A stretch of 17,053 bases of DNA from WHTB01 sp050699035 (lineage in GTDB: Bacteria; Actinomycetota; Actinomycetes; Propionibacteriales; Nocardioidaceae): assembly GCA_050699035.1 (NCBI GenBank), contig JBOHDE010000072.1:1-17053 (forward strand), written 5' to 3'. This document shows positions 1 to 7,946 of this stretch, one piece after another. The position numbers were made by a program, and so were the translations under genes. Numbering within the stretch: the stretch's first letter is position 1; the number at the start of each line of letters is the position of its first letter. The notes under the pieces were generated by a model, which was not told the DNA's origin, did not search any database, and worked only from the letters and a program-made list of their open reading frames with translations.

Positions 1-1
1 C

Positions 2-229
2 GTCGTCCGACCAAGCGCCTGGCAGCTCGGGCCCCATCAGCGCGAGCTCGCGGCGGAGTGGTTCACCGGCTGGCTGGCCGCGGCCTGCGAGCAAGCACCC
101 GAGCTGGCGGCTGCCGCACCCGCGTACGCCAGACGACGCCTCGACCTAGCCGCCGCCGGGCAGCTGTTCGCCACCGTGCACCACGAAGACCTGCTCGTTC
201 GACCCCAAGGCACGACCCTTCAGCCCTGA
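2..229 (+). CDS. C-terminal fragment of a possible SAM-dependent methyltransferase
   Basis: An open frame enters from the left edge and stops at a TGA at 227-229, giving 75 residues with no start in the window. The translation looks like a real protein tail: it has a WQLGPHQRELAAEW stretch, an EQAPEL segment, a tyrosine/arginine-rich helix and an ending VHHEDLLVRP. From memory this resembles the C-terminus of actinobacterial class I methyltransferases, but the SAM-binding domain would lie outside the window, so the product is uncertain. It converges on the FAD/Fe-S dehydrogenase gene 50 bp away and shares no obvious function with the island, so it probably marks its boundary. Coding status is fairly likely; the family call is weak. 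Confidence 0.45.
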   Translation, partial: VVRPSAWQLGPHQRELAAEWFTGWLAAACEQAPELAAAAPAYARRRLDLAAAGQLFATVHHEDLLVRPQGTTLQP

Positions 230-266
230 AGCGACCTGCGTGAGTCGGTTCGGGTGATCGCGAGGT

Positions 267-292
267 CGGCCGGGACTGCTCAGCGCCGGCCG
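267..292. terminator. Candidate bidirectional hairpin terminator
   Basis: A perfect 7-bp all-GC inverted repeat (CGGCCGG at 267-273 and CCGGCCG at 286-292) with a 12-nt loop lies between two convergent genes. It covers the stop codon of the minus-strand dehydrogenase (280-282). There is no T-tract, as is common in high-GC actinobacteria, so termination is inferred from position and fold only. Confidence 0.4.
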
Positions 293-3102
293 TTGGTGGG
301 CTCGGCCAGCTGCTGGAGCAGCTCGGCCAGGTGCAAGGCGCGCCGCCCGCCCAGCTGCTGGATCTGCAACCGGCAGGAGTAGCCGTCGGCCAGCACCGGC
401 TGGTCTTCGGGGTGGGTACGGAGGGCGGGCAGCAGCGCCTCCTCCGCGCACGCGACGGAGATGTCGTAGTGGCCGTCCTCGAAACCGAAGTTGCCGGCGA
501 GTCCGCAGCAGCCGTCGTCGACACTCGACACCGCGACGCCCGCGGACTCGAGCACCGCGCGGTCCGCCGCCGTCCCGAAGGTGGCCCGCTGGTGGCAGTG
601 GAACTGTGCCACCGCCTCCGTCGACCGTCCCGCCATCGGCAGGTCGCGGTCGACGACCACCTCGGCGAGGGAGCGGATCCGGCCGGAGACTCGAGCCGCC
701 TGACTGCCGCCGACGAGATTCGCCGCGTCATGCCGCAGCGCGGTCGCGCAGCTCGGCTCGAGCGCGACGATCGGGGACTCGGCAGCAGCGCGATCGAGCA
801 GCCGCAGCGAGCGACCCATCACCTTGCGGGCGATGTCGAGCTGTCCGGTCGAGACCCAGGTCAGCCCGCAGCAGACCGTCGGCGCAGCCAGCTCCACGCG
901 GTACCCCGCACGTTCGAGCACGAGCACGGCGGCTCGGGCGATCTCCGGCGCGAATGACTTGGTGAACGTGTCGACCCAGAGGACGACGGGGTCACCCGAC
1001 GGCGGTCCGACGTGGGCGCGGTACCACTGCATGAACGATCGCTCGGCCAGCCGCGGCAGCTCGCGTCTCTGGTCGATGCCACCGAGTCGCTTGGCGGCGT
1101 CCTGGACTGCTCGTACGCCGAGCAACCGGTTGCCCAGCGTCGGCGCCCGGCGGCCGAGGGCGAGGAGCACCGGCAGCATTCCCATGCTGTAGTGCGACTT
1201 CGGGCGCACTCGACGGCGGTAGCGCTGGTGCAGGAACTCCGCCTTGTACGTCGCCATGTCCACGCCGACCGGACACTCCGAGGAGCACGCCTTGCAGGAC
1301 AGGCAGAGGTCGAGTGCGTCGTTGACGACGTCGGACTGCCAGCCGTCGGGCACCACCTCGCCGTCGAGCAGCTCCGCGAGGACGCGGGCCCGGCCGCGGG
1401 TGCTGTGAGTCTCGTCCGAGGTGGCCCGGAAGGACGGACACATCCCGCCGCCAGTCGTCTTGCGGCAGGCGCCGACACCCGTACAGCGCCGCAGCGCCTT
1501 GCTCAGATCGCCGTCGTCATGCGGGTAGAGGAAGCCGAGATTCTTCTGGTACGGCACGGAATGGGTCGCCCGCAGGTTCTCGTCCAACGGGTCGGGGTCG
1601 ACCAGGACGCCGGGGTTCAGTAGGCCGTTCGGGTCGAAGGCGTGCTTGAAGGCCCGGAACGCCTCGATCACCCGATCGCCGTACATCCGGCCGAGTAGCT
1701 CAGACCGCGCCCGCCCGTCGCCGTGCTCGCCGGACAGCGAGCCACCATGGGCGACGACGAGGTCGGCCGCGTCCTCCTGGAACGAGCGGTAGTCGGCGCG
1801 GCCGCGTTCGGACGACAGCTGATGGTCGATCCGGACGTGCACGCAGCCCTCGCCGAAATGCCCGTACACCATTCCCTGACGGCCGTGCCCAGCCATCAGC
1901 GCACGGAACTCGCGCAGGTAGTCACCCAGCCGCTCGGGCGGAACAGCTGCGTCCTCCCAGCCCGGTAAGAACTCCGCGCCGTCGACCGACCTGCTGGCCA
2001 GGCCGGCGCCGCGTTCCCTGATCGCCCAGCAGGCTCGCTGCTCCACGACGTCGTCGAGCGTCGTCGTCGCGAGCGCGCCCGCGTCCGTCGCGGCCCGCAT
2101 CACGTCGGCGGACCGCGCCCGCACGGAGTCGACGTCCGGACCGCCGACCTCGACCAGCAGCCAGGCCCTCCCGCGTGGCAACCTCGGCCGTCGGGTCGCT
2201 CCCAGGCGCAGGTCCGACGTTCGCACCACCTCGTCGTCGAGGCCCTCGACGGTGAGCACCTGCAAGGCAGCGATACTCGGCGCGGCCCCAGCGGCGGCGA
2301 CCTCATCCGGGAACCCGGCCACGACCAGGCTGCGCAGCGACGGTTTCTCGACCAGCCGGACGGTGGCGGAGGAGACGACTCCGCAGGTGCCTTCGCTGCC
2401 GACGAAGGCCTTGGCCAGGTCCGTCTGCTGTTCGGCCAGCAGGTACTGCAGGCCGTAGCCGGAGATCTGGCGGTTGAACCGGCCGAGGTCGGTGCGGATG
2501 TCGCCCAGGTAGGCGTCCCGAACCCGTTCGAGTCGTGCACCGAGGACAGTGAGTCGGTCCGACGACGGTGCGTCGGGCCCGAGCGTCACCGTCGAGCCGT
2601 CCGCGAGCACGACGTCGAGCGAGACCACGTTCGCGGCCGTCGTCCCCCAGGCGACCGAGTGGGAGCCGCACGCGTTGGTCCCGACCATGCCGCCGATCGT
2701 GCATCGGCTGTGGCTGGAGGGGTCGACTCCGAACAGCAGGCCGTGTGGAGCCGCTGATGCCTGCAGCCGGTCGAGTACGAGACCGGGCTGCACCGTCGCC
2801 GTTCGCGCCTCGGCGTCCAGCGTCAGTACGGACGCGAGGTGCCTGCTGTGGTCGATGACGATCCCCGGACCGATCGCGTTGCCCGCGCAGTTGGTGCCTG
2901 CGCCTCGACTGGTGACGGCGACGCCTGCGCCCGCACAGGCCTTGACGATCGCCACCACGTCGGCGGTGTCACGCGGGTACGCGACGCCGAGCGGCACCAC
3001 CCGATGGTTCGAGGCGTCGGTCGCGTAGATCCCGCGCGTACCCACGTCGTCGAGGACCTCGCCGCCGATGACGGTGCGGAGCTGGCCGAGCAGGGAGGTC
3101 AC
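280..3102 (-). CDS. FAD-linked 2-hydroxyacid dehydrogenase fused to an Fe-S/CCG electron-transfer module (YdiJ/D-lactate dehydrogenase-like)
   Basis: The protein is 940 residues with a GTG start (3102-3100), 16 nt after the aldehyde dehydrogenase stop. Residues 1-255 form a PCMH-type FAD-binding domain (RGAGTNCAGNA at 67-77; a Gly-rich GTNACGSHS motif at 141-149). Residues about 256-505 are an FAD-oxidase C domain with GHFGEGCVHVR (414-424) and the active-site-like SGEHGDGRAR (457-466). Next come a Cys cluster (C540, C546, C555, the last in MCPS), a classical CxxCxxCxxxCP site (C600, C603, C606, C610) and two CCG half-modules carrying CCGL motifs. The family oxidises D-2-hydroxyacids such as D-lactate or 2-hydroxyglutarate and passes electrons through Fe-S clusters towards the membrane quinone pool. 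Here the substrate is unknown. It is the last gene of the minus-strand run after gntR1 and the ALDH. All key cofactor motifs are present. Confidence 0.88.
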   Translation of the reverse strand: MTSLLGQLRTVIGGEVLDDVGTRGIYATDASNHRVVPLGVAYPRDTADVVAIVKACAGAGVAVTSRGAGTNCAGNAIGPGIVIDHSRHLASVLTLDAEARTATVQPGLVLDRLQASAAPHGLLFGVDPSSHSRCTIGGMVGTNACGSHSVAWGTTAANVVSLDVVLADGSTVTLGPDAPSSDRLTVLGARLERVRDAYLGDIRTDLGRFNRQISGYGLQYLLAEQQTDLAKAFVGSEGTCGVVSSATVRLVEKPSLRSLVVAGFPDEVAAAGAAPSIAALQVLTVEGLDDEVVRTSDLRLGATRRPRLPRGRAWLLVEVGGPDVDSVRARSADVMRAATDAGALATTTLDDVVEQRACWAIRERGAGLASRSVDGAEFLPGWEDAAVPPERLGDYLREFRALMAGHGRQGMVYGHFGEGCVHVRIDHQLSSERGRADYRSFQEDAADLVVAHGGSLSGEHGDGRARSELLGRMYGDRVIEAFRAFKHAFDPNGLLNPGVLVDPDPLDENLRATHSVPYQKNLGFLYPHDDGDLSKALRRCTGVGACRKTTGGGMCPSFRATSDETHSTRGRARVLAELLDGEVVPDGWQSDVVNDALDLCLSCKACSSECPVGVDMATYKAEFLHQRYRRRVRPKSHYSMGMLPVLLALGRRAPTLGNRLLGVRAVQDAAKRLGGIDQRRELPRLAERSFMQWYRAHVGPPSGDPVVLWVDTFTKSFAPEIARAAVLVLERAGYRVELAAPTVCCGLTWVSTGQLDIARKVMGRSLRLLDRAAAESPIVALEPSCATALRHDAANLVGGSQAARVSGRIRSLAEVVVDRDLPMAGRSTEAVAQFHCHQRATFGTAADRAVLESAGVAVSSVDDGCCGLAGNFGFEDGHYDISVACAEEALLPALRTHPEDQPVLADGYSCRLQIQQLGGRRALHLAELLQQLAEPTNGRR

Positions 3103-3118
3103 GAACCGAGCTCACGCA

Positions 3119-4570
3119 CTACGCGTGCGGTGCGAAGGTGACGGTTCGGCTGGACGAGTAGAAGTCCAGCGCGACGGCGCCCTGCTCGCGTTGTCCATAG
3201 CTCGAGTCCCGCTCGCCGCCGAAGGGCGCGTAGAAGTCCACGCCGGTGGTGGGGGCATTGACCTTCACCATACCCGTGCCGACGCTGGCCACGACGTCGA
3301 GCAACTGTCCCGCGTCTCGGCCGTGCACGCTGGTCACCAACCCGTACCGGACTCCCTCGGCCAGGGCCACCGCCTCGGCGACGTCGGTGGCCGACTGCAC
3401 CAGGACGAACGGTCCGAACAGCTCCTCCTGCGCGAGGATGTGGTCCGGTCCGAGGCCGTCGGCGAGACCAGGGGTGAGGAACCAGCCGTCGTCGTCGGTC
3501 GCGTCTCCGCCGGCGAGCACCTGTCCGCCAGACTCACGCACCATCGTTGCTGCGGCGGCCACCCGCCTGCGCGCGTCCTCGGTGATGACGGGGCCCATCG
3601 CGGTCCCCTCGGCGGCCGGGTCGCCGACGGCCACCGCTTCGACCGCCGCGACCAGGGCCGCCCGCACCTCGCGCTGACGTGCCTCCGGGCCGACCACGAC
3701 CACCCGCCTGGTGGCCGTACATTTCTGCCCGGCAAACCCCATGCTGGCCTGGGCAACGAGGCTCGCGGCGTGGGCGGCGTCGGCGTCCGGCAGCACGATG
3801 GCGGCATTCTGGCCACCCATCTCGGCCTGCACCGAGGTCCCGCCCTGGGTCGCCGTGATCGCGACCTGCCGCCCCACCGCCGCCGACCCGGTGAACGAGA
3901 CCACGTCCGCGACCTCGACCACGGCCGCGCCGGCGTCGGCGCCACCCGGGAGCACCTGGACGAGACCGTCGGGAAGTGCGTCGGCGACCAGTTCGCCCAG
4001 CCACAGCGCACAGGCCGCCGACTCGGGCGATGGCTTGAGGAGTACGCCGTTCCCCGCCGCCAGCGCCGGAGCGCTCTTCCACAGCGGGATGGCGAGCGGG
4101 AAGTTCCACGGCGTGATCAGGCCGGCCAGGCCGTGCGGACGCCGCTCGGTCCATAGCCGGCCCGGCATGCTCGCCGGCATCACGGCGCCCACCGGGGCGA
4201 AGGACTGCTGGGCGTAGTAGTCGAGGATGCTGATCGCGCGGGCCACCTCCGCCCGGGCCTCTACGACCGGCTTGCCGACCTCGCGCACGACCAGGTCGGC
4301 CGCCTCCGCAGCGCGGTCCGAGAGCGCGCCAGACAGTTGCTTGAGTGCCCCGGCACGCTGACCCGCGCTCGCATCCCACCACCCGCGCTGCGCCCGGCGT
4401 CCCCGTTCGGCCGCCGCGTGCACATCGCCCCGGTCGGCCGCGGGCACCGCGACCAGCAGGTCGCCCGGAGCCTGTGGACTCCGGCTCTCCACGAGCCGGC
4501 TTCCGCCGACGTCGGCACCTGCTGCAATCACGGAACTCCCTCCAGGCATGGACTGTTGATCTGGGCTCAC
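3119..4570 (-). CDS. NAD(P)-dependent aldehyde dehydrogenase, probably acting on a semialdehyde
   Basis: The protein is 483 residues, a normal length for the ALDH superfamily. Visible motifs are the oxyanion Asn in TPWNFP (N156), the cofactor Lys in LLKPSPES (K179), the Rossmann FTGS loop (227-230), the general base Glu in EMGGQN (E250), the catalytic Cys in GQKCTATRR (C284) and EELFGPF (382-388). The GQKCTAT context resembles alpha-ketoglutaric and other dicarboxylate semialdehyde dehydrogenases. This is a family resemblance, not a substrate assignment. The GTG start overlaps the TGA stop of gntR1 by 4 nt (4567-4570), suggesting translational coupling. An in-frame ATG seven codons downstream has no better Shine-Dalgarno. 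With the class III aminotransferase in the same island, the natural role would be to oxidise the semialdehyde that transamination produces. Confidence 0.9.
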   Translation of the reverse strand: MSPDQQSMPGGSSVIAAGADVGGSRLVESRSPQAPGDLLVAVPAADRGDVHAAAERGRRAQRGWWDASAGQRAGALKQLSGALSDRAAEAADLVVREVGKPVVEARAEVARAISILDYYAQQSFAPVGAVMPASMPGRLWTERRPHGLAGLITPWNFPLAIPLWKSAPALAAGNGVLLKPSPESAACALWLGELVADALPDGLVQVLPGGADAGAAVVEVADVVSFTGSAAVGRQVAITATQGGTSVQAEMGGQNAAIVLPDADAAHAASLVAQASMGFAGQKCTATRRVVVVGPEARQREVRAALVAAVEAVAVGDPAAEGTAMGPVITEDARRRVAAAATMVRESGGQVLAGGDATDDDGWFLTPGLADGLGPDHILAQEELFGPFVLVQSATDVAEAVALAEGVRYGLVTSVHGRDAGQLLDVVASVGTGMVKVNAPTTGVDFYAPFGGERDSSYGQREQGAVALDFYSSSRTVTFAPHA

Positions 4571-5277
4571 AGGTCGAGCGAGCTGTAGAACCCTTCGATG
4601 TGCTGCTGCGTGAGGGCCGCGGCGAGATCGGCGTCTCCGGACTCGACCGCCGCGAAGATCTCCGCGTGCTCGCGGATGAGGTCGTCGACCCGCTCCGCCC
4701 AGTTGGCCTCGTTGTCGAAGGCCTCGGTCATCGGGCGTCGGACCGCGTCACGCAGTGCCGTCATCAGGTCGGCCAGCAGCGCGTTGTCCGAGCCCCGGGC
4801 AAGGGCGATGTGGAACTCGGTGTCGAGGTCGTGGAACGTGCTCCGGTCGAGCCCCGGCTTGGACATCCGGTCCAGCGCTTCGCGCACCTTCGAGGCGTCC
4901 TTCTCGTCGATCTGGTCAGCCAGGCGACGCACCGACTGCTGCTCGAGGGCCAACCGCACCTGCATCACGTCGGACATCGAGTAGCTCGAAAGCGCCACGT
5001 GCAGCCGAAGCAGGTCGGACAGCGCCCGGCTCGGCTGGGTCGACACGACCAAGCCCGACCCCGCGCCCGTGCCGGGTCGGCTGCGGACGATCTCCATCGC
5101 CTCGAGGATCCGGACGGCCTCGCGCACCGACGGTCGGCTCACCTGCAACTGCTCGCTCAGCTGTCGCTCACCGGGCAGCCGGTCACCGGGACGCAGCCGA
5201 CCGGCGAAGATCTCGTCCTTGATCTGGCGGACGACGAGCTCGTAAGTCTTGGCGCGCTCAAGCGGTTCTAGATGCAT
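4567..5277 (-). CDS. FadR-subfamily GntR transcriptional regulator 1 (FCD domain)
   Basis: The protein is 236 residues when started at the ATG at 5277-5275. An in-frame TTG lies upstream at 5295, but the paralogue at 14097-14843 supports the shorter start, since both share PLERAKTYELVV just after it. The winged-helix domain covers about 5-70 and includes GDRLPGERQLSEQL and the recognition helix region VSRPSVREA (46-54). The all-helical FCD domain covers about 85-232, with the expected metal-ligand set D152, H156, H204 and H226. FadR-type regulators are usually repressors released by a small acid or acyl ligand. A palindrome matching the island's shared operator lies 30 nt upstream (5307-5321), suggesting autoregulation. 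It is followed by the ALDH with a 4-nt overlap. The HTH domain is nearly identical to that of regulator 2, so both probably read the same operator. Confidence 0.92.
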   Translation of the reverse strand: MHLEPLERAKTYELVVRQIKDEIFAGRLRPGDRLPGERQLSEQLQVSRPSVREAVRILEAMEIVRSRPGTGAGSGLVVSTQPSRALSDLLRLHVALSSYSMSDVMQVRLALEQQSVRRLADQIDEKDASKVREALDRMSKPGLDRSTFHDLDTEFHIALARGSDNALLADLMTALRDAVRRPMTEAFDNEANWAERVDDLIREHAEIFAAVESGDADLAAALTQQHIEGFYSSLDL

Positions 5278-5306
5278 GTCCACCGTGTACTCCAAGCCCG
5301 ATTGTC

Positions 5307-5321
5307 GATGGTCGTACCGTA
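5307..5321. promoter_or_regulatory. Putative GntR operator upstream of regulator 1
   Basis: The site contains ATGGTCGTACC and matches the island consensus TATGGTCTTACCAAA at 11 of 15 positions. The left half TGGT is intact and the right half is ACCG instead of ACCA. It sits 30 nt before the regulator 1 ATG in the 94-nt gap after the hexapeptide gene. On the minus strand a TACGGT (5321-5316) within it could serve as a -10 box, but no good -35 is seen. Confidence 0.5.
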
Positions 5322-5371
5322 TCTGCGCGGGTGCCCGCCGCAGCCGAGCCGCGCGCAGCCCTCCCCGGCCC

Positions 5372-5935
5372 TCACCCCTCGCCGCCGCTCGACAGTTCGT
5401 CCTCGAGGCACCGCCGGTGGCGACGCGCGTTCGCCGCGTACTCCGCCGCGGTCTCTACCAGCAGCGCGAGATCGGCGTCTCCGAGTTCACGGCGCACCTG
5501 GGCCGGCGATCCGATCACCAGCACACCGTCCGGAGCCGTGAAGCCCGCCGGCACCAGCGCGCCGGCGGCGATCATGCAGCGGTCGCCGATCCGGGCGCCG
5601 TTCAGCACCCGCGACCCCATGCCCACGAGGCTGCCGGCACCGATCGTGGCACCGTGCACGATCGCACCGTGCCCGACCGTGACCGCGTCGCCGATCCGGC
5701 AGGGGAAGCCGGCATCGGCATGCAGGACGGCACCGTCTTGCACGTTGCTGTCGCGACCCACAGACACGTCCTCGTCGTCGGCCCGGACAACCGCGCCGTA
5801 CCAGACGCTCGCGCCGGGACCCAGGGTGACGGCACCCACAACCGACGCCGTCGGTGCCACCCACGCCGTCGGGTCGATGGTGGGCGCTCGGTCGTCTATC
5901 GCGACCACCAAGGGTTCGTGCGACGAGCGGTTCAC
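5372..5935 (-). CDS. Left-handed beta-helix hexapeptide protein, gamma-carbonic-anhydrase/CaiE/PaaY-like
   Basis: The protein is 187 residues with a GTG start at 5935-5933, chosen for the AGGAG eight nt upstream (5948-5944). Imperfect hexapeptide repeats run from about residue 20 to 130 (VAPTASVVGAVTLGPGASVW is typical). They are followed by a C-terminal helix. Three His residues at the positions used for metal in this family are present: H72 (AVLHAD), H89 (GHG) and H94 (IVHG). Relatives include gamma-carbonic anhydrases, CaiE of the carnitine operon and PaaY, a thioesterase that clears dead-end CoA esters. Its place directly after a CaiB-like CoA-transferase and a crotonase-family gene favours a CaiE/PaaY-like accessory role in CoA-ester metabolism over bulk CO2 hydration. 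It starts 29 nt after the hydratase stop and is likely cotranscribed. Confidence 0.85.
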   Translation of the reverse strand: MNRSSHEPLVVAIDDRAPTIDPTAWVAPTASVVGAVTLGPGASVWYGAVVRADDEDVSVGRDSNVQDGAVLHADAGFPCRIGDAVTVGHGAIVHGATIGAGSLVGMGSRVLNGARIGDRCMIAAGALVPAGFTAPDGVLVIGSPAQVRRELGDADLALLVETAAEYAANARRHRRCLEDELSSGGEG

Positions 5936-5964
5936 GTCCTGGTCTCCTCTGCCTGCATCGGTGG

Positions 5965-6732
5965 TCAGCTGCCGTGGAACTGAGGTTCTTCCCGCGCGAA
6001 GAACGCGGCGATCGCATGCTTGTGGTCCGCGGTGGCCGACAGCTCCGCGAAGTGGTCGAGCTCCCGGCTCATGGCTTCCTTGAACGGCAGCTCGGCGGCT
6101 TCGCGAATGGCCGTCTTCGTCCGTCGTACGGCAAGTGGCGCGCGACTGGCGATCTCGTGTGCCCACTCGACAGCGTGCTGCTTGACAGCGGACCGCGAGA
6201 CGGCGGCCGTGGCCAGCCCGAGGCGGTATGCGTCCGACCCCAGGAACGTCCGCCCGGTGAGCAGCACGTCCTTCGCCACCGCCGGCCCGGCCAGGCGGGT
6301 GATCCGAGTCGTGCTCACCACGAGACCGACCTTGACCCCCGCGCCACAGAGCTTGGCGTCATCGGCGACGATCCGCAGGTCGCAGGACAGGGCGACCTCG
6401 AGCCCGCCACCCATGCAGTGGCCGTTGACCGCGGCGATGACAGGGACAGCGAGGTCCTCCAGGCCGTCGAAGATCGCGCAGTCGTCGTCGAGGAACTGCC
6501 GAACGGTCTCGGGAGTGAGTTCCGCCTCCTCACCCAGGTCCGCGCCGGCGCAGAAGGCTCGGTCTCCGGCGCCCGTCAGCACGACGCAGCGGACCGTGTC
6601 GTCGGCGGCGATGTCCTGCAGCGCGGCCAGGATGCGTGGCCGCATCGGTGCGGTGATGATGTTCAGCGGCGGGTTGTCCAAGGTCAGCACCGCGACCTGT
6701 CCGTCCCGATCCAGCTGGACCTGGCCGGTCAC
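5965..6732 (-). CDS. Enoyl-CoA hydratase/isomerase (crotonase) family protein
   Basis: The protein is 255 residues. Its GTG start (6732-6730) overlaps the CoA-transferase TGA by 4 nt, with an AAGGAG seven nt upstream (6745-6740). Crotonase-fold motifs are clear: the oxyanion loop FCAGADL (60-66), NGHCMGGGLEVALSCDLR (103-120) with its Gly-rich oxyanion hole, and E112 at the position of the first catalytic Glu. The second catalytic Glu of classical hydratases (in PEI-type motifs) falls in GAGVKVGL (130-137) and is replaced, by alignment with Gly near residue 132. Plain hydration by the two-glutamate mechanism is therefore doubtful. Isomerisation, decarboxylation, hydrolysis or another crotonase reaction is possible. 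The order CoA-transferase, crotonase, hexapeptide protein matches CaiB, CaiD, CaiE in order, though the carnitine substrate itself is not implied. Confidence 0.88.
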   Translation of the reverse strand: MTGQVQLDRDGQVAVLTLDNPPLNIITAPMRPRILAALQDIAADDTVRCVVLTGAGDRAFCAGADLGEEAELTPETVRQFLDDDCAIFDGLEDLAVPVIAAVNGHCMGGGLEVALSCDLRIVADDAKLCGAGVKVGLVVSTTRITRLAGPAVAKDVLLTGRTFLGSDAYRLGLATAAVSRSAVKQHAVEWAHEIASRAPLAVRRTKTAIREAAELPFKEAMSRELDHFAELSATADHKHAIAAFFAREEPQFHGS

Positions 6733-7916
6733 CCGAGAACTCCTTCGCTTCGCAGCGTGTCGACCTCGCCGGCGTCGAGACCGAGCTCCCGGAGCACCTC
6801 GTCGGTGTGCTGGCCGAGGTCCGGAGCCGCCTTCGTGATCTCGGCGGGAGTGTCGGACAGCTTGACCACCGGTCCCAACGCCCGCAGGGTCCCCAGCGTC
6901 GGGTGCTCGACCTCGACGACCATGTCCCGTGCCCGCGCCTGCGGATCGGCCAGCGCCTCCGGCACCGTGTTGATCGGCCCGGCCGGCACACCCGCCTCCT
7001 CGAGCAGACTCAGCCAGTGCGCCCTGCTCTCGACGCTCGTGCGCGCCTCGATCTGCGCGACCAGCTCCGCGAGGTGGGCCAGCCGATCGGCGTTGGTCGC
7101 GAACCTGGGATCGTCGGCGAGCTCGGGCAGCCCGACGGTCTTGCAGAAGACGGGCCAGTGACGGACCCCGTCCGCACCGACGTTGATGTGGCCGTCCGCG
7201 CAACGGAAGGCTTGGTACGGAGCACCCAGGCGGTGGGCGGAGCCGGTCGGTTGGGGGGTGTCGCCGGTGTGGAAGTACTCGACCGCCTCCCACACCTCGA
7301 GGCCGATCCCAGTCTCGAACAACGACGTGTCGACCTGCTGCCCACGGCCGGTTCGCTCGCGGGCGGCGAGTGCGGCCAAGATGCCGTACGTCGCGAACAT
7401 CCCGGCGCCGAGGTCGGTGATGGGCACGCCACACTTCACCGGCTCACCCGACGCGGTGCCGGTGACCGACATCAGGCCCGACATGCCCTGCGCGACCAGG
7501 TCGAAGCCGCCTCGCAACGCATACGGCCCGGTCTGGCCGAAGCCGGAGATGGAGCAGTGCACGAGCCGCGGGTTGAGCTTGCCGAGGGTCTCGTAGTCGA
7601 TGCCGAGCCGGGTGGCGACGCCCGGCCGGAAATTCTCGATGAGCACGTCGGCGCTCGCGGCCAGCCGGTGCAGCAGGGCCTGCCCGTCGGCGTGCTTGAG
7701 ATCGATCGAGACCCCCCGCTTGTTCCGGTTCACGGCGAGGAACGCACCGCTCAGGTCGTCGGAGATCCGGGGTGCCATCTGCCGACTGAGGTCTCCGTGC
7801 CCCGGCGCCTCGACCTTGATCACGTCGGCCCCCATGTCGCCGAGCAGCATCGCGGCGTACGGTCCGGCGAGCACCTGGCTGACGTCGAGCACCCGCAGTC
7901 CTGACAGTGCTGGCAC
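6729..7916 (-). CDS. Type III (CaiB/BaiF-family) acyl-CoA:carboxylate CoA-transferase
   Basis: The protein is 395 residues, the usual length for the family. The frame stays open upstream, but the start is set at GTG 7916-7914. It lies six nt after a near-perfect AGGAGG (7928-7923) and yields the family-typical N-terminus PALSGLRVLDVSQVLAGPYA. Other motifs are GADVIKVE (29-36), NRNKRGVSIDLK (63-74), ENFRPGV (94-100) and the catalytic Asp in GVPITDLGAGM (D168, the position of Asp169 in formyl-CoA transferase). The enzyme moves CoA from a donor thioester, often succinyl-CoA, to a carboxylate, so it would activate the acid made or imported by the island. It is the first gene of the minus-strand run, has its own operator/promoter 16 nt upstream, and is coupled to the crotonase gene by a 4-nt overlap. 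Confidence 0.92.
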   Translation of the reverse strand: MPALSGLRVLDVSQVLAGPYAAMLLGDMGADVIKVEAPGHGDLSRQMAPRISDDLSGAFLAVNRNKRGVSIDLKHADGQALLHRLAASADVLIENFRPGVATRLGIDYETLGKLNPRLVHCSISGFGQTGPYALRGGFDLVAQGMSGLMSVTGTASGEPVKCGVPITDLGAGMFATYGILAALAARERTGRGQQVDTSLFETGIGLEVWEAVEYFHTGDTPQPTGSAHRLGAPYQAFRCADGHINVGADGVRHWPVFCKTVGLPELADDPRFATNADRLAHLAELVAQIEARTSVESRAHWLSLLEEAGVPAGPINTVPEALADPQARARDMVVEVEHPTLGTLRALGPVVKLSDTPAEITKAAPDLGQHTDEVLRELGLDAGEVDTLRSEGVLG

Positions 7917-7922
7917 GTGCCA

Positions 7923-7928
7923 CCTCCT
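7923..7928 (-). promoter_or_regulatory. Ribosome binding site fixing the CoA-transferase start
   Basis: AGGAGG on the minus strand, six nt before GTG 7916. It decides against the longer open frame, which would run through the operator and promoter up to about 8015. Confidence 0.8.
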
Positions 7929-7931
7929 GTA

Positions 7932-7946
7932 TTTGGTAAGACCATA
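7932..7946. promoter_or_regulatory. GntR operator at the CoA-transferase promoter
   Basis: TTTGGTAAGACCATA, the exact 15-bp reverse complement of the site at 8018-8032. The core is TGGTNNNACCA, the FadR-subfamily pattern. It lies 16 nt upstream of the CoA-transferase start and includes TATGGT on the minus strand, a plausible -10 box, so binding would block RNA polymerase directly. Confidence 0.8.

Noticed and set aside
4567..5277. Regulator 1 as the fatty-acid regulator FadR itself
   Set aside because: It has an FCD domain with metal-ligand residues, not the acyl-CoA-binding FadR_C domain, and no fatty-acid genes surround it.
6733..7434. An N-terminal extension of the crotonase frame up to 7434
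   Set aside because: It overlaps the CoA-transferase in another frame and reads as Arg-rich shadow. The GTG at 6732 has an AAGGAG and a 4-nt overlap with the upstream stop.
5372..7916. A true carnitine degradation operon
   Set aside because: No carnitine transporter, carnitinyl-CoA ligase or crotonobetainyl-CoA reductase is present, and the crotonase lacks the second catalytic Glu, so only the gene order is shared.
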